From positions 1-64,000 of the forward strand of contig NZ_JYMT01000012.1 of NCBI RefSeq assembly GCF_000938305.1: DNA of 64,000 nt, given 5' to 3'. Made by a program: the position numbers and the translations under genes. The stretch is from Bradyrhizobium sp. LTSP885 (GTDB lineage: Bacteria; Pseudomonadota; Alphaproteobacteria; Rhizobiales; Xanthobacteraceae). The first letter of the stretch is position 1. Each line of letters opens with the position of its first letter. Below, in pieces: positions 36,303-47,322 of the stretch. Below the pieces are notes generated by a model. The model did no database searches. It saw nothing but the letters and a program-made list of their open reading frames with translations, and was not told the DNA's origin.

Positions 36303-37328
36303 TCACTCCGCCTTGGCCTGCTCCCGCGGCACGGCGTCGACGCTCGTCTGAGGCCGTCCCCTGCCCGTCATTGGGCGGCGGCTGCGCTGTGCGAGGTACT
36401 GGTCGGCGAGCACGCCGATCAGGATCACCGTCCCCATCACCGCGAAGTTGAGCGAACTCGGGATGCCGAGCAGGTTGACGAGGTTTTGCAGCACCTGGAG
36501 CAGCACGGTGCCGAGTACGACGCCGATGATCGATCCCTCGCCGCCGCGTAGCGAGCAGCCGCCGAGCACCGCGGCGGCGATGGCGTAGAGCTCATAGAAG
36601 GAACCGTGGACCGCCGGCGAGATGGACCGCGTGTACATCGCGATCAGGATCGCCGAGAACGCGGTCAGTCCGCCGCAGATGATGTAGGCGGAGATCACGA
36701 CGCGGTTGGCGCGGATGCCGGAATAGCGGGCCGCCTCCTCGTTCTTGCCGACCGCATAGAGGTAACGCCCGAACACGGAGCGGTGCAGCACCACCCAGGC
36801 AACCACCGTGACGATGATCAGCGCGACCACGCTGTGCGGCAGCGGAAAGCCCAGCACGTTGGTGCGGCCCGCGGCCAGCCATTCCAGGGTCGGAAAGCTC
36901 GCGCCGAAGCCAAAGCCGGCCGTGGCATCCTCGGTGTAGTAGCGCGCGGCGCCGCGGTAGATCAGCAAGCCGCACAGCGTCACGACGAACGGCTGAATGC
37001 GCGCCTTGGTGACGAGCAGGCCGTGCACCACGCCAATCGCAAGCCCGCCGGCGACGACAATGGCCGCGGCTGCAATCCAGTTGACATCGCGATTGACGAT
37101 CAGGTCGATGAACAGAACGCCAAGCAGCGCAATCACCGATCCGACCGACAGCTCGATTCCGCCGGTGATGATGACAAAGGCCTCGGCGATCGAGAAAATG
37201 CCGAACAGCCCGACCTGGTTGGCGGTGTTGGAGAGATTGCCAACCATCACGAACCGCGGATTGATCAGGGCGACGACGGTGCCGACCACCAGGATCAGGA
37301 TCAGGAGGCTCAGATCTTTCTTACGCAA
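36303..37328 (-). CDS. ABC transporter permease (ribose/xylose type)
   Basis: 341-residue inner-membrane permease of the RbsC family: hydrophobic N terminus LSLLILILVVGTVVALINPR, ITGGIELSVGSVIALLGVL, and ILIAMYTRSISPAVHGSFYE are typical; about ten helices. It is the last gene of a three-gene importer operon, 11 bp after the ATPase gene. The permease pore presumably carries a pentose, hexose or polyol. The C-terminal tail contains a basic stretch after the last helix. Confidence 0.9.
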   Translation of the reverse strand: MRKKDLSLLILILVVGTVVALINPRFVMVGNLSNTANQVGLFGIFSIAEAFVIITGGIELSVGSVIALLGVLFIDLIVNRDVNWIAAAAIVVAGGLAIGVVHGLLVTKARIQPFVVTLCGLLIYRGAARYYTEDATAGFGFGASFPTLEWLAAGRTNVLGFPLPHSVVALIIVTVVAWVVLHRSVFGRYLYAVGKNEEAARYSGIRANRVVISAYIICGGLTAFSAILIAMYTRSISPAVHGSFYELYAIAAAVLGGCSLRGGEGSIIGVVLGTVLLQVLQNLVNLLGIPSSLNFAVMGTVILIGVLADQYLAQRSRRPMTGRGRPQTSVDAVPREQAKAE

Positions 37329-37339
37329 AATTCCCTCGC

Positions 37340-38872
<1,533 letters not shown>

Positions 38873-38880
38873 TCCCGACT

Positions 38881-39834
38881 TTACTTGTGAAGCATCTGCT
38901 TCATCTGGCCCATGAAGTCGTCGACGTTCGACTTGTCGATGACCTTGCCGGGAACGATGATGATGCCACCAGCTGGAATGCCCGACTTGTCGCCTTCGAG
39001 ATATTTCGCCATCAGCTTCATGCCCTGATAGCCCCACTCGAACGGCTGCTGCACGACGGTGCCGACGATGCTGCCTTCCTTGACGCCGCCGAGCGTGATC
39101 GGATCCTCGTCAAATCCGATGATCTTGATCTTGTCGAGCTTGCCGGCCTCCTTCAACGCCTCGTAGATGCGCGGCGTGTTGTAGGAATAGAAGCCGACCA
39201 GGCAGCTCACGTCGGGCATCGCGGCGATGATATCTTCGACATTGCGCTTGGCGCGGGTCTGATCGATCTCGTCACCTCTGACATCGACGAGCTCGACTTT
39301 CGAACCCTTGATCGTTTCCTTGACGCCTTCGATGCGCTCACGCGCGTTGTCAGCCCCGGGCAGGCCGACGAAGCCGACGCATTTGCCGCCGTTCGGCAAC
39401 GCCTTCAGCATCATCTTGCCGGCTTCCTTGCCGAGATCGGTGTTCGACGAACCGATATAGGCGACGCGCTTCGACTGCGGGGCGTCGCTGTCGGTGGTGA
39501 ACAGCACGGTCTGGGAGGCGACCTTGTTCAACTGCTCGGTCTGGTTCTTTGGATCAACCGAGCTGACCATGATTCCGGCGGCGCCTGCCGCCACCAAATC
39601 GTCCATCACCCGCTGCTGCACCGCAGCGGCCGCCTGTTCCGGATATTTGAACTGAAGGTCGTATTTGGGCAACTCGCCCTGCGCCTTCTTCACGCCGGCT
39701 TCGGCGATCTTCCAGAAATCGGAGGCGCCGTTGACGACGAAGGCCAGAACCTTCTTGTCGGCCGCATTCGCGGAACCCAAACCAAACGCCATTACCAACG
39801 CAACCGACGCCGCCGAGAGCAGAAGACGCTGCAT
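38881..39834 (-). CDS. sugar ABC transporter substrate-binding protein (RbsB type)
   Basis: 317-residue periplasmic type I sugar-binding protein. A Sec signal covers residues 1-24 (VMAFGLGSANA-AD). KVLAFVVNGASDFWKIAEAG, AGIMVSSVDPKNQTEQLNKV and IKIIGFDEDPITLGGVKEG are the recognisable sugar-binding segments. The ATG at 39834 has GGGAGGAATG upstream. It is the first gene of the rbs-like operon, with ATPase and permease genes after it. Its natural ligand cannot be predicted; the binding protein is not as close to RbsB as to other family members. Confidence 0.9.
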   Translation of the reverse strand: MQRLLLSAASVALVMAFGLGSANAADKKVLAFVVNGASDFWKIAEAGVKKAQGELPKYDLQFKYPEQAAAAVQQRVMDDLVAAGAAGIMVSSVDPKNQTEQLNKVASQTVLFTTDSDAPQSKRVAYIGSSNTDLGKEAGKMMLKALPNGGKCVGFVGLPGADNARERIEGVKETIKGSKVELVDVRGDEIDQTRAKRNVEDIIAAMPDVSCLVGFYSYNTPRIYEALKEAGKLDKIKIIGFDEDPITLGGVKEGSIVGTVVQQPFEWGYQGMKLMAKYLEGDKSGIPAGGIIIVPGKVIDKSNVDDFMGQMKQMLHK

Positions 39835-40096
39835 CACATTCCTCCCTGTGGTTAGCCGTCTATGCGGCCAACTCGTCATCCTTAGCGAATGCCCATCTCT
39901 GCAACCCGCAAGGCGTAGCTGCCATCCGCATTCGCGGAAAAGGCGCAGCGTCGTCAGCTCGGCCCGAGGGAAGAGAAATGAGGCACGCAGCTTAAGGTAG
40001 CTGAAGCGCAGTAGGCGCGCAACAGCAAGCGCGTCGCCCGTACAGCACGACCGGTCGACATTCTTGATCCACACCACGGAACTGCAAAGTCGTTGC

Positions 40097-40765
40097 TCAG
40101 CCCCGCGTTGCGCGTGTGCCTGCCTTCGGCGTCTCGCGGTCGTTCGCAAGGCCGCTCGCGAACCCCTGCGTCGCCGCAATCAGCGCCTCGATCCCTCGCG
40201 ATGACCTCGCCTTGTTGGGCTTCGCCAGCTCCTGCAGCAATAGCCCGTCGATGCCGGCCAGCATGAAGCGCGCGACATCGGCGCATCCGGCGGCATCGAG
40301 TTCGCCGGTTCGCGCGGCGACGCCTTGCAGGATGTCCTGATAGAGCTTGATGTAGGCGTCATACTGATAGGCGGCGAGTCCGGCCGCATCATCGCGCCGC
40401 AGCGCATACAGCGTGAGCTCATACTGCACGATTTGCAGCTCGAGGGTCAGCGTCAGATAACGCCAGCCGGCGTGCAAGGATTCACGGATGCACGCGGCAA
40501 TGTCGGCGGTGTCGCCGGTTTCCTCGCGGAGCGCCGAGGTGGTCTCGTCGATCAGATGTTCGAGGACGGCCAGCAGCAGCGCGCTCTTGCTGTCGAAATG
40601 ATAGTGCAGCGTGGCGAGGCGGACGCCGGCACCGGCCGCGATGTCGCGCGTCGTCGTCGCGGCAACGCCCCCGGTTCCGAGCGCCTGCAAGGCCCCCTCG
40701 ATGATCTGGCGGCGGGTGCGTTCGCCCTTGGCGCCGACCTGCTCACGTCCTGCAGTTGTCATCAT
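40097..40765 (-). CDS. TetR-family transcriptional regulator
   Basis: 222-residue repressor: HTH region RRQIIEGALQALGTGGVAAT then RDIAAGAGVRLATLHYHFDS, followed by a helical ligand-binding domain. Start at the ATG at 40765; 40762 and an upstream 40825 are alternatives. It is divergent from the aminotransferase gene, and the 152-bp spacer contains a perfect 26-bp palindrome (40823-40848), very probably its operator. It would therefore control the whole rightward aminotransferase/HDAC/ABC/GMC cluster. Confidence 0.88.
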   Translation of the reverse strand: MMTTAGREQVGAKGERTRRQIIEGALQALGTGGVAATTTRDIAAGAGVRLATLHYHFDSKSALLLAVLEHLIDETTSALREETGDTADIAACIRESLHAGWRYLTLTLELQIVQYELTLYALRRDDAAGLAAYQYDAYIKLYQDILQGVAARTGELDAAGCADVARFMLAGIDGLLLQELAKPNKARSSRGIEALIAATQGFASGLANDRETPKAGTRATRG

Positions 40766-40822
40766 CCACTCCGATGCGCGCAACAATTGTCGATCCCGTG
40801 CCGCACAAATTTGCATGTTGCA

Positions 40823-40848
40823 CAAAATTGGTCATTTGACCAATTTTG
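40823..40848. promoter_or_regulatory. perfect 26-bp palindromic operator
   Basis: CAAAATTGGTCA (40823-40834) and TGACCAATTTTG (40837-40848) are perfect 12-bp inverted repeats around the central TT. The site lies between the TetR-type gene and the divergent aminotransferase gene, about 70 bp before the aminotransferase start. Its perfect symmetry and length are typical of a TetR operator. Confidence 0.8.
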
Positions 40849-40917
40849 GTTCTTGGGTCTAGGATGTCCTCCCTGAGCGCCGCGCCCCCGAGGGAACAAG
40901 GAACAGAGGAACAGAAA

Positions 40918-42285
40918 ATGTCCGTAGCAGCCGCTCGAAACAACGACACGCTGACCCGTCACCTCGTCTACCCCTTCGCCAACGCCAACTTCCTCGCCGA
41001 GAACCCGCCAATCTGCATCGAAGGTGGTGAGGGTGTCTACGTCACGGACGGCCAGGGCGGCCGCTATCTCGACGGACAGGCCGGGCTCTGGAACGTCAAT
41101 GTCGGGCATGGCCGGCCCGAGATCAAACAGGCGATCATCGAACAGCTGGACCGGCTGAGCTTCTATTCGACCTTCGGCAACACCACCAACAGTCCGTCGG
41201 TGGCGCTGGCGGAAGAACTCTGCCGGCTCGCCGCGCCGGAAGGCATGGTCCGCGCGTTCTTCTCGTCGGGCGGCTCGGAGGCGAACGAAGCCGCGATCAA
41301 GCTCGCCAAGCAATACTGGCGCCTCGCCGGCCAGCCGCTGCGCACCAAGATCATCTCGCTGCGCGGCGCCTATCACGGCGTGACGCTCGGCGCGCTGTCG
41401 GCCGGCGGCGTCAATGTCTACAAGGAGCAGTTCACGCCGCTGCTGCCGGGATTCTTCCAGGTCGAGACGCCGCATGTCTATCGTAATCCGTTCACGTCGG
41501 ATCCGGAGGCGCTCGGCCGTCTCTGCGCCGAACTGCTCGAGCGCGAGATCATCTATCAGGGGCCGGACAGCGTTGCGGCCTTCATGGCCGAGCCGGTGCA
41601 GGGCGCCGGAGGCGTGATCGTGCCGCCGGCAAACTTCTGGCCGCTGCTGCGCGAGGTCTGCGACCGGCATGGCGTGCTCCTGATCGCGGACGAGGTCGTC
41701 ACCGGTTTCGGTCGTTCCGGCAGCATGTTCGGCAGCCGCGCCTGGGGCGTGAAGCCCGACATCATGGTGTTCGCCAAGGGCATCAACAGCGGTTACGTCC
41801 CGCTCGGCGCCACGCTGATCAATGCCAAGGTGGCAGCCGCCTTCCAGTCGGACGACAAATCGCAATTCTCGCCACGCGCCTTCATGCACGGCAACACCTA
41901 TGCCGGCCACCCCCTCGCCTGCGCCGCCGCGATCGCCAACCTGCGCATCGTCGAGCAGGAAGAGCTTCCGGCCAATGCCGGCAAGGTCGGTGCCTATCTG
42001 CTGGCGCGCCTGAAGGACATTCAGACGCGCCATCCCAACATCGGCGACGTGCGCGGCAAAGGCCTGATGGTCGGCATCGAGCTGGTCGCCGATCCCGAGA
42101 CCAAGCGTCCGTTCGATCTCGCGGAAAATTTCGGCGCGCGGATTTGGGACCGCTGCGTCGCCAAGGGCATTCTGATCCGCAACCTTGCCGACACCTTCAT
42201 CATCTCGCCGCCGCTGACCTTCACGACCGAGCATGCCGACAAGATCGCGGACACCTTCGACGAGGCGATCGGTGCGGTCGAATAG
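40918..42285 (+). CDS. class III omega-aminotransferase
   Basis: PLP-dependent aminotransferase of 455 residues. The cofactor lysine lies in MVFAKGINSGYVPLGA; ISLRGAYHGVTLGALS and FIAEPV-like FMAEPVQGAGGVIVPP are the PLP-phosphate and ring-contact regions, and EVVTGFGRSGSMFG supplies the Asp. The group moves an amino group from omega-amino acids, polyamines or aromatic amines to pyruvate or 2-oxoglutarate, making an aldehyde. The ATG at 40918 has GAGGAACAG upstream. It begins the rightward cluster and is paired with a deacylase-like gene, so the amine substrate may be released by that enzyme. Confidence 0.92.
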   Translation: MSVAAARNNDTLTRHLVYPFANANFLAENPPICIEGGEGVYVTDGQGGRYLDGQAGLWNVNVGHGRPEIKQAIIEQLDRLSFYSTFGNTTNSPSVALAEELCRLAAPEGMVRAFFSSGGSEANEAAIKLAKQYWRLAGQPLRTKIISLRGAYHGVTLGALSAGGVNVYKEQFTPLLPGFFQVETPHVYRNPFTSDPEALGRLCAELLEREIIYQGPDSVAAFMAEPVQGAGGVIVPPANFWPLLREVCDRHGVLLIADEVVTGFGRSGSMFGSRAWGVKPDIMVFAKGINSGYVPLGATLINAKVAAAFQSDDKSQFSPRAFMHGNTYAGHPLACAAAIANLRIVEQEELPANAGKVGAYLLARLKDIQTRHPNIGDVRGKGLMVGIELVADPETKRPFDLAENFGARIWDRCVAKGILIRNLADTFIISPPLTFTTEHADKIADTFDEAIGAVE

Positions 42286-42328
42286 AGCAGCACAAGGTCG
42301 GCGCGCACTTTAGGAAGGGATAGCTCGC

Positions 42329-43438
42329 ATGGTGACTGGGTTCGTCTGCCATGAACTTTACATGTGGCATAACACCGGCAACTGGGCGCAGGTGTTTCCT
42401 CCCGGATTGACGATCCAGCCCGGTACCCACGCCGAGAATCCGGAGACCAAGCGCCGTTTCCGGAACCTGGTCGAGGTGAGCGGCCTGCTCGATCATCTCG
42501 TGCAGTTCAAGCCGCGCGCGGCAACCGTGTCGGAGGTCGCCCGCGTCCACACGTCCGACCACATTGCGCATATCAAGCGCCTCAGCGACGCCGGCGGCGG
42601 CGATGCCAGCGAACTGACGCCGCTCGGCGCTGGCAGCTATGAGATCGCGCTGCTGGCAGCCGGTGGCGCTATCGTCGCCGGCGAAGCGGTGGCGTCGGGC
42701 GCGGTCGAGACCGCCTATGCGCTGATCCGGCCGCCGGGACATCATGCCAAGCCGGATCTCGGCATGGGCTTCTGCCTGTTCTCCAACGCCGGCATCGCGA
42801 TCCGCCATCTGCAGGCGACCGGTCAGGTCTCGCGTGTGGTCGTCGTCGACTGGGACGTCCATCACGGCAACGGCACCCAGGCCGTGTTTTACGAAGACCC
42901 CAGCGTGCTGACGATCTCGCTGCATCAGGACAATCTGTTTCCGCCGAACTCCGGTTCGCTTGCCGAGACCGGTGCCGGAGCGGGCGAAGGCTACAACATC
43001 AATGTACCGCTGCCGCCGGGATCGGGCATTGGTGCCTATCGCAGCGCTTTCGAACGCGTGGTGCTCCCTGCCCTCCATCGCTTCCGGCCCGACATGATCG
43101 TGGTCGCCTCCGGCTTCGATGCGTCCGGGGTCGACCCGCTCGGCCGCATGATGCTGTCGTCGGCGGCCTATCGCGAGATGACACGCATGCTGCTCGCAGC
43201 CGCAAGGTCGCTGTGCGGCGGACGTATCCTGATGACGCATGAGGGCGGTTATTCGGAGATGTATGCCCCGTATTGCGGGCTCGCCGTTCTCGAGGAGCTC
43301 TCCGGCGTCAAGACACATATCGCAGACCCCTGGGAGCCACTGATGGCGGCGTGGGGCGGCAACGATCTGCAACCGCATCAGGCTGCAGTGATCGATGCGG
43401 CCACTGCGCTCGTGACTCGATTTCCTGCTGCCGGTTGA
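42329..43438 (+). CDS. histone-deacetylase-like amidohydrolase (class II HDAC / acetylpolyamine amidohydrolase family)
   Basis: 369-residue zinc amidohydrolase. The active-site His pair is at 138-139 (PPGHHAKP), zinc ligands Asp176 and His178 (VDWDVHHGNGTQ) and Asp264 (SGFDASGVDP), and the transition-state Tyr308 in EGGY; all are intact. Bacterial relatives deacylate acetylpolyamines or related amides, not histones. It sits 43 bp after the omega-aminotransferase gene and before a full ABC importer, so the most likely role is cleaving an N-acyl group from an imported amine before transamination. The substrate itself is inference. Confidence 0.9.
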   Translation: MVTGFVCHELYMWHNTGNWAQVFPPGLTIQPGTHAENPETKRRFRNLVEVSGLLDHLVQFKPRAATVSEVARVHTSDHIAHIKRLSDAGGGDASELTPLGAGSYEIALLAAGGAIVAGEAVASGAVETAYALIRPPGHHAKPDLGMGFCLFSNAGIAIRHLQATGQVSRVVVVDWDVHHGNGTQAVFYEDPSVLTISLHQDNLFPPNSGSLAETGAGAGEGYNINVPLPPGSGIGAYRSAFERVVLPALHRFRPDMIVVASGFDASGVDPLGRMMLSSAAYREMTRMLLAAARSLCGGRILMTHEGGYSEMYAPYCGLAVLEELSGVKTHIADPWEPLMAAWGGNDLQPHQAAVIDAATALVTRFPAAG

Positions 43439-43583
43439 GTCAACGATGCGGTTCGCGGAATGAGTTTGTTCGATGCCAGTTTTCTCGATGCCGTGGCATA
43501 GTTCCTGCAACAACCGCCACGCATCGTTCGCTTTCGAGAGAGGCGCCGGATTGTCCGCGCCATAACGAGGGGTACTGACGATC

Positions 43584-44879
43584 ATGCTTGACCGACGCTC
43601 ACTTCTTGGCGGCGTTGCCGCTGGCGCAGGCTCGATTGCAATGCTGACGAGCCTCAACAATGGCGCCCGGGCCGCGGGCGGCCCGATCAAGATCGGCTCG
43701 GCGCTGCCGATGTCGGGATTTGCCGCCGCAGATGGCGTCGAGTTCAAGAACGGCCTCACTCTGGCCGCGGAAGAAATCAACGCCGCCGGCGGCATCCTCG
43801 GACGTCCGATCCAGATCGAGATCGAGGACACCAAGGAGATGGGCGCCGATATCGTGACCCAGGCCATGCAGCGCCTGATCGATCGCCACTCGGCAACCGC
43901 GATCATCAACGGCTACAACGTCGGCACCAACATGGTGGAGATGGACGTCGCGGCCGACAACGACGTCATCTTCGTTCACTACAATACGCTAATCTCGCAC
44001 AACACCAAGTTTCTAAGCGATCCGCAGCGCTACTATTCCTGCTTCCAGGGCGACCCGCCCGAGTTCTACTACGGCCCGGGCTTCCTGTTGTTCCTGAAGT
44101 CGCTGATCGACAGCAAGCAGTGGAACCCGCCGAACAAGAAGATCGCAATCATCCCCTCCGCGAACGAGTATTCGATCGTGATCGCCAACGCGATCCGTGA
44201 CCGCCTCAAGGAATTCGGTTTCGAGCTCGGACTCTACGAGACCGTCCCCTTCCCCACCAATCAATGGGGACCGACGCTTGCAAAACTTCGTCAGGATCCG
44301 CCGGCCGCGATCGCAGTGACGCACTTCCTGCCGCAGGATCTGGCGCAGTTCATGACCCAGTTCCTGCCGGAGCCGACGCAGAGCCTGGTCTACATGCAAT
44401 ACGGACCGTCGCTGCCCGCCTTCCGCGAGATCGGCAAGGAAGCGATCAACGGCGTGATCTATTCCACGGTGATCGGCTGCCTGCCCGATGACTTCTCCGC
44501 AACCTATCGCAAGACCTACCGCGAGAAGTTCGGTGCCAACTCGGCCTACATCACGGGATCGCAGACCTATGACGGTCTTTGGCACTACGCATTGTCGGCG
44601 TCGATCGCCGGCGGTGCGGGCGAGTCCGGCAACAAGGAGCAGACCCACAAGGTGTCGGAGGCGATGAAGCGGCTGATCTACCGCGGCGTCAACGGCATCT
44701 ACCATGCCGATCCGAAGGGCCAGTCGGCCTATTGCTATCCGACCCAGATCAAGGACCCCTCGCTCGGCATGGCGCATCAGTTCCTGCAGCACCAGGACTA
44801 CCGCACCGATCCCAAGCTGATCGCGCCGCCGCTCTACGCGACGGATACGATGAAGCTGCCGCCCTGGATCAAGGTGTAA
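43584..44879 (+). CDS. branched-chain-type ABC solute-binding protein
   Basis: 431-residue periplasmic type I binding protein. The N-terminal signal LDRRSLLGGVAAGAGSIAM has two arginines and resembles a TAT signal, though a Sec route is possible. GGPIKIGSALPMSGFAAADG and the long helix/loop pattern fit LivJ/urea/amide-binding proteins, a group with AmiC-like members that bind amides. It is the first gene of a five-gene ABC unit after the HDAC-like gene. The amide-binding resemblance supports import of an acylated amine. Confidence 0.9.
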   Translation: MLDRRSLLGGVAAGAGSIAMLTSLNNGARAAGGPIKIGSALPMSGFAAADGVEFKNGLTLAAEEINAAGGILGRPIQIEIEDTKEMGADIVTQAMQRLIDRHSATAIINGYNVGTNMVEMDVAADNDVIFVHYNTLISHNTKFLSDPQRYYSCFQGDPPEFYYGPGFLLFLKSLIDSKQWNPPNKKIAIIPSANEYSIVIANAIRDRLKEFGFELGLYETVPFPTNQWGPTLAKLRQDPPAAIAVTHFLPQDLAQFMTQFLPEPTQSLVYMQYGPSLPAFREIGKEAINGVIYSTVIGCLPDDFSATYRKTYREKFGANSAYITGSQTYDGLWHYALSASIAGGAGESGNKEQTHKVSEAMKRLIYRGVNGIYHADPKGQSAYCYPTQIKDPSLGMAHQFLQHQDYRTDPKLIAPPLYATDTMKLPPWIKV

Positions 44880-44889
44880 GAGACAAGAC

Positions 44890-45705
44890 GTGACTCCTTC
44901 TCAACAGACGAACGGTCCACTGCTCGTCTGCGAAGGCGTGACCAAGACCTTTGGCTCGCTTCGTGCGGTGGACGGTCTCTCGCTGACCGTTCACCCCGGC
45001 GAAGTGGTCGGTCTCGGCGGTCCGAACGGCGCCGGCAAGACGACGTTCTTCGACGTCGTCACCGCCGTCACCCCGATCACCGAAGGCCGTATCCTGTTCG
45101 GGGGGCGCGATATCACCGGCCTTGCGGCGCACGAAGTGTGCCGCGCCGGCATCGCCCGCACCTTCCAGCTCAACGCAGCCTTCGACAGCCTGTCGGTGCA
45201 GGAGAACATCGAGGTCGCCGCCCATTTCGGCCACGACGCCAGCCGTTTCCCCGGCTTTGCGATCAGCCGCGCTGCCCGGCAGCGCGCCGCCGCGGCGCTC
45301 GATCTCGTCGGCCTGGCGGGCCGCGAGCGCATCGCACGAGACCTGCCAGTGCTGGACCGCAAGCTCTTGATGATCGCAGGCGCGGTCGCGACATCGCCCC
45401 AGCTGCTCCTGCTCGACGAACCCGTCGGCGGTCTCAGCCCATCGGAGGTCGACCGGATCGCCGAGGTGGTCAAGCGGCTGTCGGCGTCGGGCATCGCGAT
45501 CCTCTTGATCGAGCACGTGATGCGCTTCCTGCTCTCGCTCTCGACGCGCGTCGTGATCATGCACCACGGCAAATCGATCTTCGAAGGCGCGCCGTCGGCG
45601 GTCGCCGACGATCAGACCGTGGTGGAGACCTATCTCGGCGAGGCCGCGACCAAACGGCTCAAGGCCTTTTTCGTCAAACAGCCGGAGATGATCGCTCATG
45701 GCTGA
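44890..45705 (+). CDS. ABC transporter ATP-binding protein (LivG type)
   Basis: 271-residue ATPase: Walker A GPNGAGKTTFFDVV, Walker B LLLLDEPVGGLSPSEVD; the signature region between them is not in the textbook LSGGQ form (DLPVLDRKLLMIAGAVATSP), as in several LivG proteins that read LPYG/LSYG. This deviation makes me slightly cautious on full catalytic equivalence. GTG at 44890 is the chosen start. It overlaps the LivF-type gene by eight bases. The two together energise the LivH/M-type permease. Confidence 0.88.
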   Translation: MTPSQQTNGPLLVCEGVTKTFGSLRAVDGLSLTVHPGEVVGLGGPNGAGKTTFFDVVTAVTPITEGRILFGGRDITGLAAHEVCRAGIARTFQLNAAFDSLSVQENIEVAAHFGHDASRFPGFAISRAARQRAAAALDLVGLAGRERIARDLPVLDRKLLMIAGAVATSPQLLLLDEPVGGLSPSEVDRIAEVVKRLSASGIAILLIEHVMRFLLSLSTRVVIMHHGKSIFEGAPSAVADDQTVVETYLGEAATKRLKAFFVKQPEMIAHG

Positions 45706-46426
45706 GGCGCCGGATACACCCTGCCTGGCCGTCAACGGCCTGGTCACCGGTTACGATGCCCGCAACGTCCTCACTGGCGTGTCGCTGTCGCTCAAGTCAG
45801 GCGAACTCGTGACCGTCGTCGGCCCGAACGGACACGGCAAGTCGACGCTGCTGCGTGCGATCTCCGGCCTGCTTCCGGTTCGCAAGGGTTCGGTGTCGCT
45901 GAATGGCAACGTGATCTCCGGGCTGCCGGCACATCGCGTCGCGGCGAACGGCGTGATCCATGTACCGCAGGGCGATCTGCTGTTCGCCGGCATGAGCGTG
46001 CTCGAGAATCTGCTGATGGGCGCCTATCTCGATTCCGACCGCGCGGCCGTCACCCGCCGCCTCGACGAGGTTTTCACTTTGCTGCCGAAGCTCGCCGAAC
46101 GGCAGACGCAGATCGCTGCCAGTCTCTCCGGCGGCGAACGGCGCATGGTCGGCATCGGCCGCGGCCTGATGATGAAGGGTACGGTGATGCTGATCGATGA
46201 GCCGTCGCTCGGCCTCGCCCCGATCATCATCGAGCAGATCTACGACGTCATCACGCGGCTGAAGGCGAGCGGCCGCACCATCCTGCTGGTCGAGGAAAAT
46301 CCGGCGCGTGTCGCCGATATCGCCGATCGCATTCATTTGCTCGACAACGGCGCCTTCGTCTGGTCGGGCGAACCGGCCGTCCTGCTCGAGCGCGACGAGC
46401 TTCTTGCAACCTATCTCGGAGGCTGA
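45698..46426 (+). CDS. ABC transporter ATP-binding protein (LivF type)
   Basis: 242-residue ATPase: Walker A GPNGHGKSTLLRAI (His instead of the usual Ala/Ser, tolerated), signature LSGGERRMVGIGRGL, Walker B MLIDEPSLGLAPIIIEQIYD. The ATG at 45698 lies inside the end of the LivG-type gene, so translation is coupled. The stop at 46424-46426 is four bases before the TTG start of the permease. It completes the dimeric motor with LivG. Confidence 0.92.
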   Translation: MAEAPDTPCLAVNGLVTGYDARNVLTGVSLSLKSGELVTVVGPNGHGKSTLLRAISGLLPVRKGSVSLNGNVISGLPAHRVAANGVIHVPQGDLLFAGMSVLENLLMGAYLDSDRAAVTRRLDEVFTLLPKLAERQTQIAASLSGGERRMVGIGRGLMMKGTVMLIDEPSLGLAPIIIEQIYDVITRLKASGRTILLVEENPARVADIADRIHLLDNGAFVWSGEPAVLLERDELLATYLGG

Positions 46427-46430
46427 CGAT

Positions 46431-47315
46431 TTGGAGATCATAGGACCGGTCCTCGTCTCCGGAATCACCACCGGCGCGCTCTACGCACTGGCGACCCTCG
46501 GCCTTTCGCTGGTCTGGGGATCGCTCGGCATGCTCAACATGGCGCACGGCACGCTGCTGACGATCGGTGGCTACGCGGCTTTCACGGCAGCCAGCCAGCT
46601 TGGTTTGCCGGTCCCGCTCGCGGTGCTCGCCGCCGTGATTGTCGGCGGCCTGATCGGCGCCTTGATCTTTGTGCTGGTCGCCTATCCGCTGTCGCGCCGC
46701 AGCCCCGAGACCTTCGAGACCACGATCATGATCGCGACATTCGGTGTCGCACTGACCTTGGAGAATACGGTATTGCGACTCTATGGCGGCCAGCCGCTGG
46801 GGCAGCCGCTCTCGGTCCCAGGTGCGATCAGCCTCGGTGCCTTCGTGCTGCCCTGGCAGAACCTCATCATCATCGTGAGCGCCATCGCCCTGATGGGCGC
46901 CACCGCCTTATTCCTCACCCGCACCAAGATGGGCCGGGCCATTCGCGCGACCGCGCAGAATCCGGATGCGGCGAAACTGATGGGCGTGCCGGTCGCGCAA
47001 GTCTATCTTCAGGTCCTGATCCTGTCGGGCATGCTGGCCGGCGTCTGCGGCGTGCTGGTGTCGTCGATCACCCAGCTCTCGCCTTCGCTCGGCGCCGACC
47101 CGATGCTGAAGGCCTTCATCATGTGCGTCGTGGCCGGGCTCGGCAATTTGCCCGGTGCGATTATCACGTCGTTCGGTCTCGCCATCGTCGAAGCGCTGGT
47201 CCAGTTCCTGGCCGGCGCGCGATGGGGTTTCCCGGCTCTGCTCGCCATCGTCATCCTGGTCCTCATTCGCCGGCCCGGCGGACTGTTCGGCCGGGTCGAC
47301 GTGCGACGTCTGTGA
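46431..47315 (+). CDS. branched-chain-type ABC permease (LivH type)
   Basis: 294-residue inner-membrane permease. It starts at TTG 46431 with GGAGG just upstream; this start is preferred over an antisense-derived extension to 46308. VLVSGITTGALYALATLGLS, LGMLNMAHGTLLTIGGYAAF and RAIRATAQNPDAAKLMGVPV are LivH hallmarks (the last being the EAA-like loop). Eight hydrophobic segments are likely. It is followed by the LivM-type gene within 7 bp. Confidence 0.88.
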   Translation: MEIIGPVLVSGITTGALYALATLGLSLVWGSLGMLNMAHGTLLTIGGYAAFTAASQLGLPVPLAVLAAVIVGGLIGALIFVLVAYPLSRRSPETFETTIMIATFGVALTLENTVLRLYGGQPLGQPLSVPGAISLGAFVLPWQNLIIIVSAIALMGATALFLTRTKMGRAIRATAQNPDAAKLMGVPVAQVYLQVLILSGMLAGVCGVLVSSITQLSPSLGADPMLKAFIMCVVAGLGNLPGAIITSFGLAIVEALVQFLAGARWGFPALLAIVILVLIRRPGGLFGRVDVRRL

Positions 47316-47322
47316 GGTCAGT